Positions 33,866-44,659 of a stretch of DNA of 64,000 bases are shown here, one piece after another; the stretch's first letter is position 1; each line of letters starts with the position of its first letter. Below the pieces are notes generated by a model that searched no databases, had not been told where the DNA came from, and worked only from the letters and a program-made list of their open reading frames with translations. Both the position numbers and the translations under genes were made by a program. This DNA is from Bugulina stolonifera (taxonomy: Eukaryota; Bryozoa; Gymnolaemata; Cheilostomatida; Bugulidae): the NCBI GenBank assembly GCA_935421135.1, contig OW285190.1:3534001-3598000 (forward strand), in the 5' to 3' direction.

Positions 33866-36800
33866 GTCCACACTACTAGTAGCACGGATGAACTCTTGAT
33901 AATGCTCCACATATTCAGCTGCTAAGTTCCTCTTTTTCATTTTCAAGCACTTGCATGTTTGAGATACATGTACATGTATATAGAGAATTACCAGTGTACT
34001 TACTGTAAGTGTGGAAGTAGATACAGTAGGTATGTAGATGCACAGTCGTATGTGTCGTTACATGTACATGTAGCTCTCACATGTTCCTCCCTTCACCGAT
34101 TACAATACAGTGTAACATCTATATAGTTGTATGCAGTAATATTTGTTATAACAACTACTCTACAGCTAGTTAGAGCAATGTGATCAATAAAAAAGGCTTG
34201 ATAATCGACAATAGCATAGATTGTGTAAGCCATAAAAATTCAATGGGCTGTTGTATTGGTGTTTAGTATGCATAGTAATATTTCATTCTCTGTATTCACA
34301 TGTGGCTATTGATGTGTATTGTATCATGGAATATAATAATATGTTAAGTGGGGACTATTGATGGTAACTCAATTGTGTAATGTTACTGAAGGTCACAAAC
34401 TGGCACACAAGTCATCATCACCTGACACACCTCATCACATGACACATATCATGCGATGAAAGAGAAATCTAGTATTGATTTTTTTTCTATTTGAATTTAT
34501 TACTGTTGTTATGCCCTAGTAACATTGCCTTCCAAGAAACAGCAACTCTTAATGTTACTCCATACCATTCACCATAATGCATATAATATTGTCTTTACTT
34601 GAATGCTTGTAATTCACTCTGGGGACTCCAATGTTACCTCCGGACCCCGAGACTCTCTCCGAGTCAATCCACTACTCTGACATGTGTATACAGTGTGCAG
34701 GTAGAACCTAATATCTCTCTTCCTAGCCCTAGTCCCCTCTTGCTTGGTCAGCCTGCTCCCTCTACCCTGTACTCTGGCCTGCATGCTGTACGGCTGCTCC
34801 TCCGTTATCCTGCCGGACACAGCACAGTAGTAAAACATCAGTAAAAGCAGCACAGTAAAAGCATGCAATCATAGTGCTGATGCCAATAAAATAGTGTATG
34901 TATAAATCACACTGTAGTGCACTCAATACACCGCAAGGCAATGCAATAAGACATGTCAATGTTATTGGAGGATGTGTCGATATACGACGTAACGGTATTA
35001 GTACAAGGAATAATGGAATTTTACGTTTGGACGCTTCCGGAAGAAACAAGTTTAATTCAGTTCTTGATAACGCTTGTTAATAAAGAATAGCTGAATAAAT
35101 AGGTCTACTCTGGCATCAGTAGAATATATATACATGTATAATATATATATATATATATATTATACATGTATATATACCCAATCTGCGTACAGTGTACTGT
35201 TTCGTACAGTGTACTGTTTCGGTGTTTAACACCTCATCAGTGCAGCTCAGAGCTATGCCTGGGAGCACACCTTAGCAATACTGTATATTTACAGCAAAGC
35301 GTATTTAAAAGGTGTGAAATACGCTGAACCAAAGTTCTCAAGCTGCCAGAGACAGCGAGAATTGCGTAATGCTACCAGTTCAGTGTATCTCCCAGGTAAA
35401 GTGCTCAAGAAATTAGTATTGCTACCAATTTCGAGCATAATACCCAATCTGCATACAGTGTACATGTATATACATATATATATGCATATGGGTAGAGTAT
35501 ACCTGTAAGCCTACATGAAGTTAGTTACTAATAAACACATGCAATGCGGTTATGCGCTTAATATCCTGTGCTTTTAACTCAGGAAAGGTGTGTGAGGCAT
35601 ACAAGAATTAACAGTTACTAAATTCGTGCTAGGAAACGTCTATATGTTGAGGTTGGGGTTTGGAGTAAAAGCAGACAACTTACAAGAGAAGACAACTTCT
35701 TTTTATCAAAAATTTAGGGAGTATTCGTTACATCATAACATATATGACGGTTCTTGTTGTGGATTTAGTGCAAAATAATGCCTCAGGTATAATATTGGTA
35801 CACAATGTCCATACAGATGATACCTATTGGAGGTTAGCAATCATTCTGCAGTAACATAATATGCAAATGGAGAGACCTGGTTCACTTGAGGTTGTCCTCG
35901 GATATAAAAGACAGCTTATGGTCATAATCAGACTGTAGTGCTTGATACATGTACACGTATGTACACGTATGTAGAGTGCACACTGCTAGCTGTGTACATG
36001 TACATCTTTCTCACTGACTTCATTTTAGTAATTTTGAGCAAATTGCTCTCAATGAATTTTCCAAGGTTCTCTACTCCAATAACAGTGGAGTCAGCAATCA
36101 GGAGTCGTCTGACCTTCAACCAGGAGTTGTCTGACTTTCAGTCAGGTTCAAGTAATCTCATAAACTGTGTAAGTATTTATTTGACTTTGATTTTACCTGT
36201 TTGATGAATAGCTAGATAAAGGGTCCAAGTTGAAGAGAAGACAACTTCACTTGTACAATAAATTAGCTACAAAGATCATATTGTACCATCTTGAAATTTT
36301 TATACTGTCTTTGACATGAATTGCTTTAGACACAAGGCTGGACAACTCCAATATGTCAAGACACCGGTGACACAACGTCATCATTGAGTAGGAAGTCTCG
36401 TAGAATGTTAAACTGCTGAGTTTGGTTCAGTATAGCTATTAAATTTTCCCATTCTCAGTGTTCTCATTTAGCCAGCGTTACAAGAATCGTGTTACTTGGA
36501 AATTACTCATATAGAACCTCTTTCAGCTTACATGTAGTTTAGAATGGGCAATATAGCAGCAATGCAAAATGAATTGACATATTTCGTTTTCTTGTAAATT
36601 AGATGAAATTCACCTTTATAAAAAAAACATGGATAGAATTATACATATACGTACTTTCAATTTGTGCAAATGAGATAACAGATCAGTTTCTTCTCTCTGT
36701 AGTTTTGTTTCTGCTTTTTGAATAGGGGCTGTCAATGACCTCTTCAACGCTTCCATACTGTTCATCTTAATTGTGAATTACACAGATCTCTGCAGTCAAT

Positions 36801-36960
36801 CAAGGTATCTACAGATGGGTGTAAGTTATGAAGGAATTTCAAGTTTTATTAATCTACTGGTAGATTCCACACTAAATCCTCCAGTCTCTACCCAAATGGA
36901 GTCTATGAGGAGTGAATTTCATAGAGAATTTCATTCAGTTTAGGGATTATTAAAGGAGTA
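33866..36960. other. intergenic with palindromes, no gene recognised
   Basis: Contains the AT palindrome at 35,125-35,176 and a duplicated short segment (caatctgc(g/a)tacagtgtac at about 35,179 and 35,449). The open frames at 34,599-34,844 and 35,938-36,204 show no domain or splice support. Confidence 0.4.
35125..35176. repeat. perfect 52-bp AT palindrome
   Basis: Arms tatatatacatgtata mirror exactly around a (AT)10 core; the whole segment equals its own reverse complement and could extrude as a cruciform. Confidence 0.95.
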
Positions 36961-36964
36961 ACAC

Positions 36965-37135
36965 TTAGAAGAAGTGGCTTAGTGGTTAGAATGCTGAACC
37001 TTCATGCTGAAAGTGCCAGGAAGAGCATCCAGCCACTATTGCTCCTGCACCTCATATAAGTCCTTGGGGGTCATGCAAGTAGCATGGCTTTAAGGCAACT
37101 CCTCTACCCCTGCCAAAAAATGGTCAGACGAGTTT
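36965..37135 (+). mobile_element. partial SINE copy (same family as 8,256-8,534)
   Basis: Plus-strand copy with the A-box region (gtggcttagtggttagaatg), then ctgaaccttcatgctgaaag, gaagagcatccagcca and cctctacccctgccaaaaaa in the same order as the first copy. The B-box segment between is largely deleted, so this copy should be transcriptionally dead. Confidence 0.7.
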
Positions 37136-38536
37136 TTTTTAATATTTAAAAGAAACATACCGAGGGTTAGACATTCACCTTGACTTTTCAAACATACATG
37201 CAGGTCTACATGTATTTCTAATTAGTTCACTACCATTTTACTAAGTACCACTATCTGGACACTGGATAAAATAAACACTGTACTGTATTTACTTTCAGAG
37301 AGTCCATCACGTCGCTAGTGGACTAGGACTAGTTTGTATTAATAAATATTGGACCCAATAACAGTTCTACCACCTGTGTGTATCTTCAAACCCCCTGAAC
37401 TACTGCGGCCTAATAGTGACGTAAAATAGTTTATTGTTTACTGCAAGATAATTACAACCGTTTGTCTTGGAAACATATTACAGTATGCCAGCTTTATTAG
37501 TTATCTCCAACGATGATAAGGTGCCCAAAATACTTTGAGACAAAATAATCATACTATGGCTTCCATAGTGTAGTGGAGCTTAGTTCTAAGACAATGAAAC
37601 CAACAATATCAGTTCCCTTGTATATTATGGGTCACAGTTTAAAGCATGAGATTTGGAACTATATAAATTTGCAGAATGCTATTGGGTACCGTTACATAGA
37701 AAACAAAACTCTACATCTGTTGACATATACATAATATTCATACTGTTGTGATAAATCTATAGTTTCAAACCTCTATAAGAATGCAGCGCACAAGTCAAAA
37801 TTTGGAGCGATCTCATAATTTTGCACAGCACTGTAGTTGGGAATTCATTGATCTGAATTTATAACATACAACAGCATACAACTCAAATAAACAATTAATT
37901 TAAAAGAAGACCGAGAATTACTATTTAAAATATGAAATTTTAAAACTCGAAGAATTCAAATCATAGCAATATAAATTGCGTCCAAACGAAGAGACATCAT
38001 CAATTGCCAATTATTACATGCAGGGAAAATTACACAATACATGTACAATTTTTGGATAGCAATAATTGACAAAGTTGTATTCTGTTTTAACCACATAGCC
38101 AAGGTGTCATATACATGTATATAATACTGTTTTAGTTTGTACTTAATTTCAATAGACTTTGATAGCCTTTGTCAACCAAACTGTATGCAATTTTGTTTTC
38201 GCTGTCAATGATTACTTGATGTTATTTCAAAGTAGAATTAAGCAATAATTGGACTAAATTTTGAGAGCATTAACTAATAAGTATACAAGTATTTTGTATT
38301 CTATGAGTATGACTAAAATAACGAAGCACTAGACCATAAGCTAAGTATGATGATTAAAAATGTCTCATCTCAATGCATTACTAATTGAGCTTTAATTAGT
38401 GTGAAAGCAACATTATCAAACAAGAAAATATACAATGTGCAAATGTCCCAAAAATACTAATACAAGATACTACATGTATGTAAAGTATACTAATGTAGTA
38501 ATATGCAATAGAGAACGTGTAACACTAATAGAGTCC
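37136..38536. other. intergenic, no gene recognised
   Basis: AT-rich, without extended open frames or recognisable RNA. Several TACATGTA words. Confidence 0.45.
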
Positions 38537-39187
38537 ATGTTAGTAGCTCCTTATAGCATCATCACGACAGACAGATAGTGTTAGTAGCTCCTTATAGCAT
38601 CATCACGACATATAGTGTTAGTAACTCCTTATAGCATCATCACGACAGACAGATAGTGTTAGTAGCTCCTTATAGCATCATCACGACAGACAGATAGTGT
38701 TAGTAGCTCCTTATAGCATCATCACGACATATAGTGTTAGTAACTCCTTATAGCATCATCACGACAGACAGATAGTGTTAGTAGCTCCTTATAGCATCAT
38801 CACGACAGACAGATAGTGTTAGTAGCTCCTTATAGCATCATCACGACAGACAGATAGTGTTAGTAGCTCCTTATAGCATCATCACGACAGACAGATAGTG
38901 TTAGTAGCTCCTTATAGCATCATCACGACAGACATATAGTGTTAGTAGCTCCTTATAGCATCATCACGACAGACATATAGTGTTAGTAGCTCCTTATAGC
39001 ATCATCACGACAGACAGATAGTGTTAGTAGCTCCTTATAGCATTATCACGACAGACAGATAGTGTTAGTAGCTCCTTATAGCATCATCACGACAGACAGA
39101 TAGTGTTAGTAGCTCCTTATAGCATCATCACGACAGACAGATAGTGTTAGTAGCTCCTTATAGCATCATCACGACAGACAGATAGTG
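38537..39187. repeat. 41-bp satellite array, about 16 units, with short variant units
   Basis: The unit is gttagtagctccttatagca plus tcatcacgacagacagatagt. Most units are 41 bp; two (around 38,605 and 38,725) lack six bases (cgacatatag instead of cgacagacagatag) and are each followed by the substitution aactcc. That pairing shows a block of three units was itself duplicated. There are no unique spacers, so this is not a CRISPR-like array. Confidence 0.95.
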
Positions 39188-39316
39188 TTTTGCGACCTAA
39201 ATTCTGGATGTGCCAATGAGCTAAGGGTAGTTTTCTCCAACCAAGGAGACTCCCTGGACAGTAGCTCTTTTGGCCAGGGATGAACGGTCATCTTGGGGTT
39301 TTTATTTGCGACCTGG

Positions 39317-39380
39317 GTCGGTTGAAGAGGTCGTGAAAAGGTCGTGAAGAGGCCGTGAAGAGGTCATGAAAAGGTCGCGG
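39317..39380. repeat. ggtcgtgaagag short tandem repeat
   Basis: Five imperfect 11-12 bp units (aggtcgtgaaa, aggccgtgaag) just beyond the satellite. Confidence 0.75.
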
Positions 39381-41960
39381 AGACACTTAGGAACTGCTTG
39401 ATAAAATAGGGGTTAGTGACTCATTATAAAGCCGAGTTCTACAGACAGCATACAGAATAAAAGCTCCATCAGACTCTCCATTTATTCGATTATCGCAGAT
39501 ACATTTATAATTATAGCCCTGAAATGATGTTAGACTCTACTCCCTAAAGTATTTGACCAAAAAATAATTCTTTTTGGGCTCATTAATTACCCCCCCCCCC
39601 CTCAGTAGACTGTTCCAATTATTACAGCTAACATTGCTATAGGTCACCTGTTATTCCATTATTTGCTCCCAGTTTATCTAAAATAGAAAATTGTTGCTAC
39701 TACTACTTGACTCCTTTCCAATAATCACGCACAAAATCACTCCTAGGTTTTCATGTGTGTGCCATAAACCTTATTTACACATTTACGCCATGATTAGTGC
39801 AAAGTTCTGATGGACATGTTTGATAAATATCTTCCTTCATTCTGACAGGTTTTATCAAAACTTGATTTCTGTTGTCATTATAGTGATGCATAATATACAT
39901 GTACATTATTAATAGGACAAAAAAGTAAATTGTGAAATTTCTCTTAAATATAACCTACATGTAGATGAAGCCTAGTAAGAAATCCAACACAAAATGAATT
40001 AAAAACGAAAGTTTCCTTGACGATGACAAGGTGTCCCGAAATAGCTATTGTTAAGCAAAAGTACCTGTCATCACCTGTCATCGCCTGTCATTTACAAACA
40101 TTGACAGTAACATTGTTGCTATTTCACCATCATCATTCCAACAGTGCATATTAAGCCACTGATGTCTGGCAGGTGATGGAGGTTATGTATGTCGCTGTCC
40201 ACAAACTGGTATATCAGAAGTGCCAAATCATCTAACCTGGAAGCACTTGTTACCTGATGACAGTAGCATTTACCATAGGGGAAGCTAAGTTGGAGTACTA
40301 AGTAAGGTACTGTACAGCAGAGAGCTTAGTGTTCGCACTATAGGAATGCCAACTGTATAAATACAGGTATGTACAGTGTATTTCTAACTTCTATGCCACT
40401 GAGGAATAACTTAGACCTAGTATTTGCACATTGTATATCAAAGGTAAATAGTACTGAGTAGTCGGGCGCTCAAGTTGTTTAGTCAGAAAATCCGAGCAAA
40501 TGTACAAAATACCGCAGTGTGAGCAGTGTAGCAGTATTACTCTATTAGCAATATCGGTCAGATATATAAATAAAGCTGTTGGTCACCTACATGTACATAT
40601 CTGTAGCTCTAATTTCTCATAGCCTAATAATCCCAGTGCATACATGTACGTGTAATTCAGTCTTTACCCTTGGAAGGTAATAGAATTAGTAGCTTTTTCC
40701 TAAGAATCCATAAGCAACTCACAAGCTATGAGATAAGCTGAAGATTAATTGGGAGATTGTAAAGTATTTCAATTGAAAATATAGCTAATGTGAGAAAATC
40801 TCCCAAAATCCGAGCAGATCATTAATAATGAAAAACCTCCTGAGCTCTCTGAGCAGACTCTGAAAATCTGAACTGCTCAGGGAAAATCAAAGAACTTGAG
40901 AGCCCTGAGAGCAAACATGCACTAACATGTACGTGTACATGTACATGTACATGTTAGTGCATGTACATGTACACGTACATGTACATAAGCTTATTGGCTG
41001 TAAAATTTTGTAGCAAAATACGGTAGTTACATGACTGTACAGTATACTCATACATGTATATCACAACTGAAGTGAGGTCCTAACTCTATTGTATAGGCTA
41101 CCATTGCAAAGTTACATGTACATGTATTATTGTTATTATTTTGGGCTGATGCGTAGGTTTAGTTGAAACAACTAATAATGAATCAGTATTATAAATTCTG
41201 TTACCCTTACTCTCCCCAGTGGTACGTAGAACCACAAACGACTGCAGCATGTTAGTACCTATGTGCTTTCAGATTGGCTATCTACGACACATTTTACTAC
41301 GTACAAACTTGAAGCTGTGTAAAGTATTTTTGTATAAGTGGAAACATGGGGTAGCTGGTGGCTCAAGTGACACAAAATTGAAAGGAAAAAAATATAATAG
41401 TCATCAATCAAGCTATGAGCATTTCAATGTATTCAAAACTTGTTAGGATTCAGTGTGAATAAATGTATCAGATGATTCTAAAGCCAATAGACATGTAAGT
41501 TATATTTATACTGTTAGCCCACATAATATGTTAAACTGTTATTGTATTGAAAGCAAGAACTAATTGTTTGGCAGCGTGAAGGTATAATAATGTATTACTA
41601 TAATTAGTAGCTGCCACACAGATCTGGGCATAAGGTGACGCTGCCGTGTGTTGCTGCTGCAAGCAGCACCGTATGCCCACTTGACCTCTCTATCCCGTAT
41701 ACCTTACACATACACTACTGAGTAGGAAAGAGTAGTTAATGATAGCAGAGGTCAGTTCGTCTATCACTCTGGGTCTCCTGACCTCCTGTCCACTGCTGTT
41801 CATTTGATAATATGTCCGAAATATTCTAAATGTATCTGAATGTAAATATACATGTAAATACATAGCAAAGTGCCTCACATCTGCACATTACATGTATGTA
41901 ATAATTCATATGGCTGGTTTAACTGTTGGTTTAAAATATATCCTATATAATGTTATTTTA
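39381..41960. other. intergenic and presumed upstream region of the GPCR gene
   Basis: No gene recognised. Contains a poly-C run at about 39,591-39,601 and the inverted-repeat cluster at 40,919-40,985. The open frame at 41,219-41,446 has no recognisable feature. Confidence 0.4.
40919..40985. repeat. nested palindromes of acatgtac with gcactaac arms
   Basis: Arms gcactaacatgtac (40,919-40,932) and gtacatgttagtgc (40,947-40,960) are exact inverses around an alternating tgtacatgtac core, followed by further acatgtac palindromes. It is a strong potential hairpin. Confidence 0.9.
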
Positions 41961-42007
41961 GGCAAGAGACTCCATTGAATATAAGGAGCGGGAAGACTAC
42001 ATTAAAT

Positions 42008-43159
42008 ATGGAATGTTATAACAATATGTCCGCAGGCAGCAGTGTGCCATCTGGTACCCTGATTGGTCATAATAATATATCAACTACTAACTTGATTGGT
42101 CCTAACAGTTCAACCATAAATTTGATTGGCTTCAGCATGTCTACAGGAAATCCGATTGGTTTAAACATTTCTACTGAGCACATGGTTGAGAAAGACTTAA
42201 CCAGACATGGCGACTATAGACGGAAGGCATCGCAATCCATGTCGCCAGGCGTTCAGCTTTACCTTGAGCCGTTTATAGCAGTATGTCTGCTAGGAATTAT
42301 GGGCAATGCTATGTCAGTGTCCGTACTAAAGGAACCATCAATGGGTGCTGCTTCCAGTCAAAAAGGAATAACAAATGCCTCATGTTATTTAATAGCACTG
42401 GCTTTTGCAGACATTATACTCCTCATCTCCTTCATTGCAGAAATGATATGCACAATGGATCGTTCATTGGGGAAGATATATATTGCAACACAAGTATACT
42501 CGTACACGAGAGACACAGGTCGCTATATATCGATATGTCTAACGACAGCATTTACGCTGGAACGCTACATTATGATCTGTCATCCTTTGAGCGGTAGTAG
42601 ATACTGCACTCGTCGTAGGACCATGGTGACTATTGTGTCTGTGTATATTCTCAATGCAGCATATGTGTCAGTATTTTATGCTTTAGTTAGTAGTGACAGT
42701 AAGCTAGTAGCTAAATATGTTTATGCTACCTTACATTATGCACTGTTTGGCCTCATATGCTGCCTCATAATCGGAGTATTTAATATAAAGCTGATCGTAG
42801 CAGTCAAGAGGTTTGGGTCTGAACAGCATCGTCAGTCTCTAGGGAGAACTTGCCAAAGACGTGAGACGAGTGCAACGGTAATGCTGGTAGCAGTAGTGGT
42901 GGAATACTTCTTACTTCAAGTTCCCAACACAGCTCTGTTCACGATCGCAGGAAATGTCTTATCTGTTCTGCCTCGCTTCTGTAACATAGAGTCGCTCTCT
43001 CCTGCTTCTAACTACACTACTGCAGCTCTGGTGTCTCTCGGCTCCTCAGTCAACTGCATTCTCTATATTACTTTCAATCGCAGGTTCAGACATGCATTTG
43101 TCTCAAAGTTTTGCTGTGGAAATTTTTGGAATAAACAGTTCACCAGTAGCAAAATTTAA
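42008..43159 (+). CDS. class A (rhodopsin-type) G protein-coupled receptor, orphan
   Basis: One uninterrupted frame of 383 residues from the first ATG (42,008); an acceptor-like ttttag near 41,962 allows an upstream UTR exon. Seven hydrophobic segments at about residues 88-107, 123-146, 157-182, 196-217, 237-264, 289-316 and 338-360. TM1 has the conserved G-N; TM2 has ALAFAD (Asp of the sodium pocket); TM3 ends LERYIMICHP, an ERY form of the DRY motif; TM7 has NCILY in place of NPxxY. Cysteines before TM3 and in the second extracellular loop are not clearly paired. The extracellular N-terminus holds four tandem 10-residue repeats (LIGxNxSTxN) with N-glycosylation sites. The C-terminal tail has a Cys pair suited to palmitoylation. 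It resembles peptide-receptor-like orphans of invertebrates; the ligand is unknown. Confidence 0.85.
   Translation: MECYNNMSAGSSVPSGTLIGHNNISTTNLIGPNSSTINLIGFSMSTGNPIGLNISTEHMVEKDLTRHGDYRRKASQSMSPGVQLYLEPFIAVCLLGIMGNAMSVSVLKEPSMGAASSQKGITNASCYLIALAFADIILLISFIAEMICTMDRSLGKIYIATQVYSYTRDTGRYISICLTTAFTLERYIMICHPLSGSRYCTRRRTMVTIVSVYILNAAYVSVFYALVSSDSKLVAKYVYATLHYALFGLICCLIIGVFNIKLIVAVKRFGSEQHRQSLGRTCQRRETSATVMLVAVVVEYFLLQVPNTALFTIAGNVLSVLPRFCNIESLSPASNYTTAALVSLGSSVNCILYITFNRRFRHAFVSKFCCGNFWNKQFTSSKI
42059..42178. repeat. 30-bp coding repeat in the GPCR N-terminus
   Basis: Four in-frame copies of a 30-base unit beginning (c/t)tgattggt encode LIGxNxSTxN decapeptides, so the repeat expanded within the coding sequence without breaking the frame. 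Confidence 0.85.
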
Positions 43160-43674
43160 ATAATTGCACTATGCTTTCGCTAGTCCAACCCTTTTATTTT
43201 ATTATCATCTTTTATCTGAGCACAGAGTTAGTTTCGTGACTAGATGATCAGCCCATTGTCTCTTGCAAGCAGAAAAAATAGCGAAAATAGCAACACTGTA
43301 GTAGTATAACAATGTGATATAATAGCAACACTGTAGTAGTATAACAACGTGATATAATTTCTAGACATTACCATGTTTTACTTATAATTAGTAGCTAAAT
43401 TCTAATATCTCTGTACGGATAATTTACCAATATAATGTATATAAATATTCTTTTGTTTTTCCATTATCTCATTTGTGATTATCTACAACTTTTTGTGTTC
43501 TCAAGTCTTTGAATATCGTGAGAATAAATTTACTCTGTAATTTATTACAACTTGCTGTTGTTGTAACTATCCCGCATGCAGTGGGCTCCTTTGCCCAGGA
43601 ATGAGACTGCAAACCCTCATCTGTCTGATTTTGCCACAGTTCTGAAGCGATGAAGAGTACCGAGTACCGTTTAT
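43160..43674. other. GPCR 3' flank
   Basis: AT-rich. It contains a two-copy 36-bp direct repeat (atagcaacactgtagtagta and onward, about 43,286-43,357). No gene seen. Confidence 0.45.
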
Positions 43675-44651
43675 TAGTGCTGGGCGGTGTTTCGGTGTCA
43701 TTCAGTTTTTTCGGTTTTTTTTCAAAATTTAAAATGTGAACCGACACCGAATGTGGCGGTGCGGTTTTATTCGGTTTTAAAAGTCAAACCGCGCCTGGCC
43801 TCTTAGCACACCCACTTTCAATAATGGCTGGCGTTGAAAACACGTGAATTCACGTTAAGCTTCTTTCAATCCTTATAATTCGATGCCATCCTTGGAATTT
43901 AGACTTAGCTGCAGCCATAATATTATCACCCAGTGGGCATTTATTGTAGTTTCACTCCTTTATAGCAGTTACGATTGCATATTATTATAAATAATAAATA
44001 TTTAATAATATTGTTAACTATTAAACTAAATGAAAATGGCTGCCATTTTAGTGCTTCTTTTAATCTTTATAATTCAATGCCATCCTTGGAATACAGATTT
44101 AGCTGCAGCCATCAATGTCACCCAGTAAGGGTTTACTGTAGTTTTCATTTGATTCTAGTTGTCAAACTTGCATATTGTTATAAATAATTAACATTTAATT
44201 ATTGCAAATTATTGAACAAAATAAAAATGGCGGCCATTTCCGGTAATGGCTGAAACTCCGAACACAGGAATTTATGTCATGCATCTTTCAATCTTTATAA
44301 TTCGATGTCATCCTTCGACTAAATACTTAGCTACAGCCATCATTGTCACCCAGAGATGATTTACTTTAGTTTCACTGAATTCCAGTTGTTATACTTCCAT
44401 ATTATTATAGATGATTGGCATTTAATAATTGCAATTTATTAGAGAAAATTAAAAATGGCCGCCATTACAGCTTAAAAGCAGGGTGTGACAACTCCAATAT
44501 TGAGTATTTAATTTCCGGTTCGGTGTTTTTTCATGAATTAAAAAAACTGAATTAAACCGAGGGTGAGAAGACAACTTCGGTTTCATTCAGTTTTTTAGAA
44601 AAATCAGCGAAAAAACTGAATGCACACGCAAATCAAAACCGCCCAGCACTA
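43675..44651. mobile_element. hAT-type MITE with 8-bp target duplication and internal triplication
   Basis: Terminal inverted repeats tagtgctgggcggt and accgcccagcacta. Flanking direct repeat ccgtttat at 43,667-43,674 and 44,652-44,659. The 977-bp interior carries three tandem, diverged copies of a roughly 215-bp unit (each with ttataattcgatgcc(a/t)tcc, cttagctgcagccat, tcacccag and atggc(t/c)gccatt). There is no transposase. An older copy lacking the triplication is at 1,658-2,203. Confidence 0.85.
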
Positions 44652-44659
44652 CCGTTTAT

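Noticed and set aside
38537..39187. CRISPR-like regular repeats
   Set aside because: Units are contiguous with no unique spacers, and the genome is animal; this is a satellite.
42283..42597. 104-codon frame overlapping the GPCR
   Set aside because: Shadow frame of the receptor gene without features of its own.
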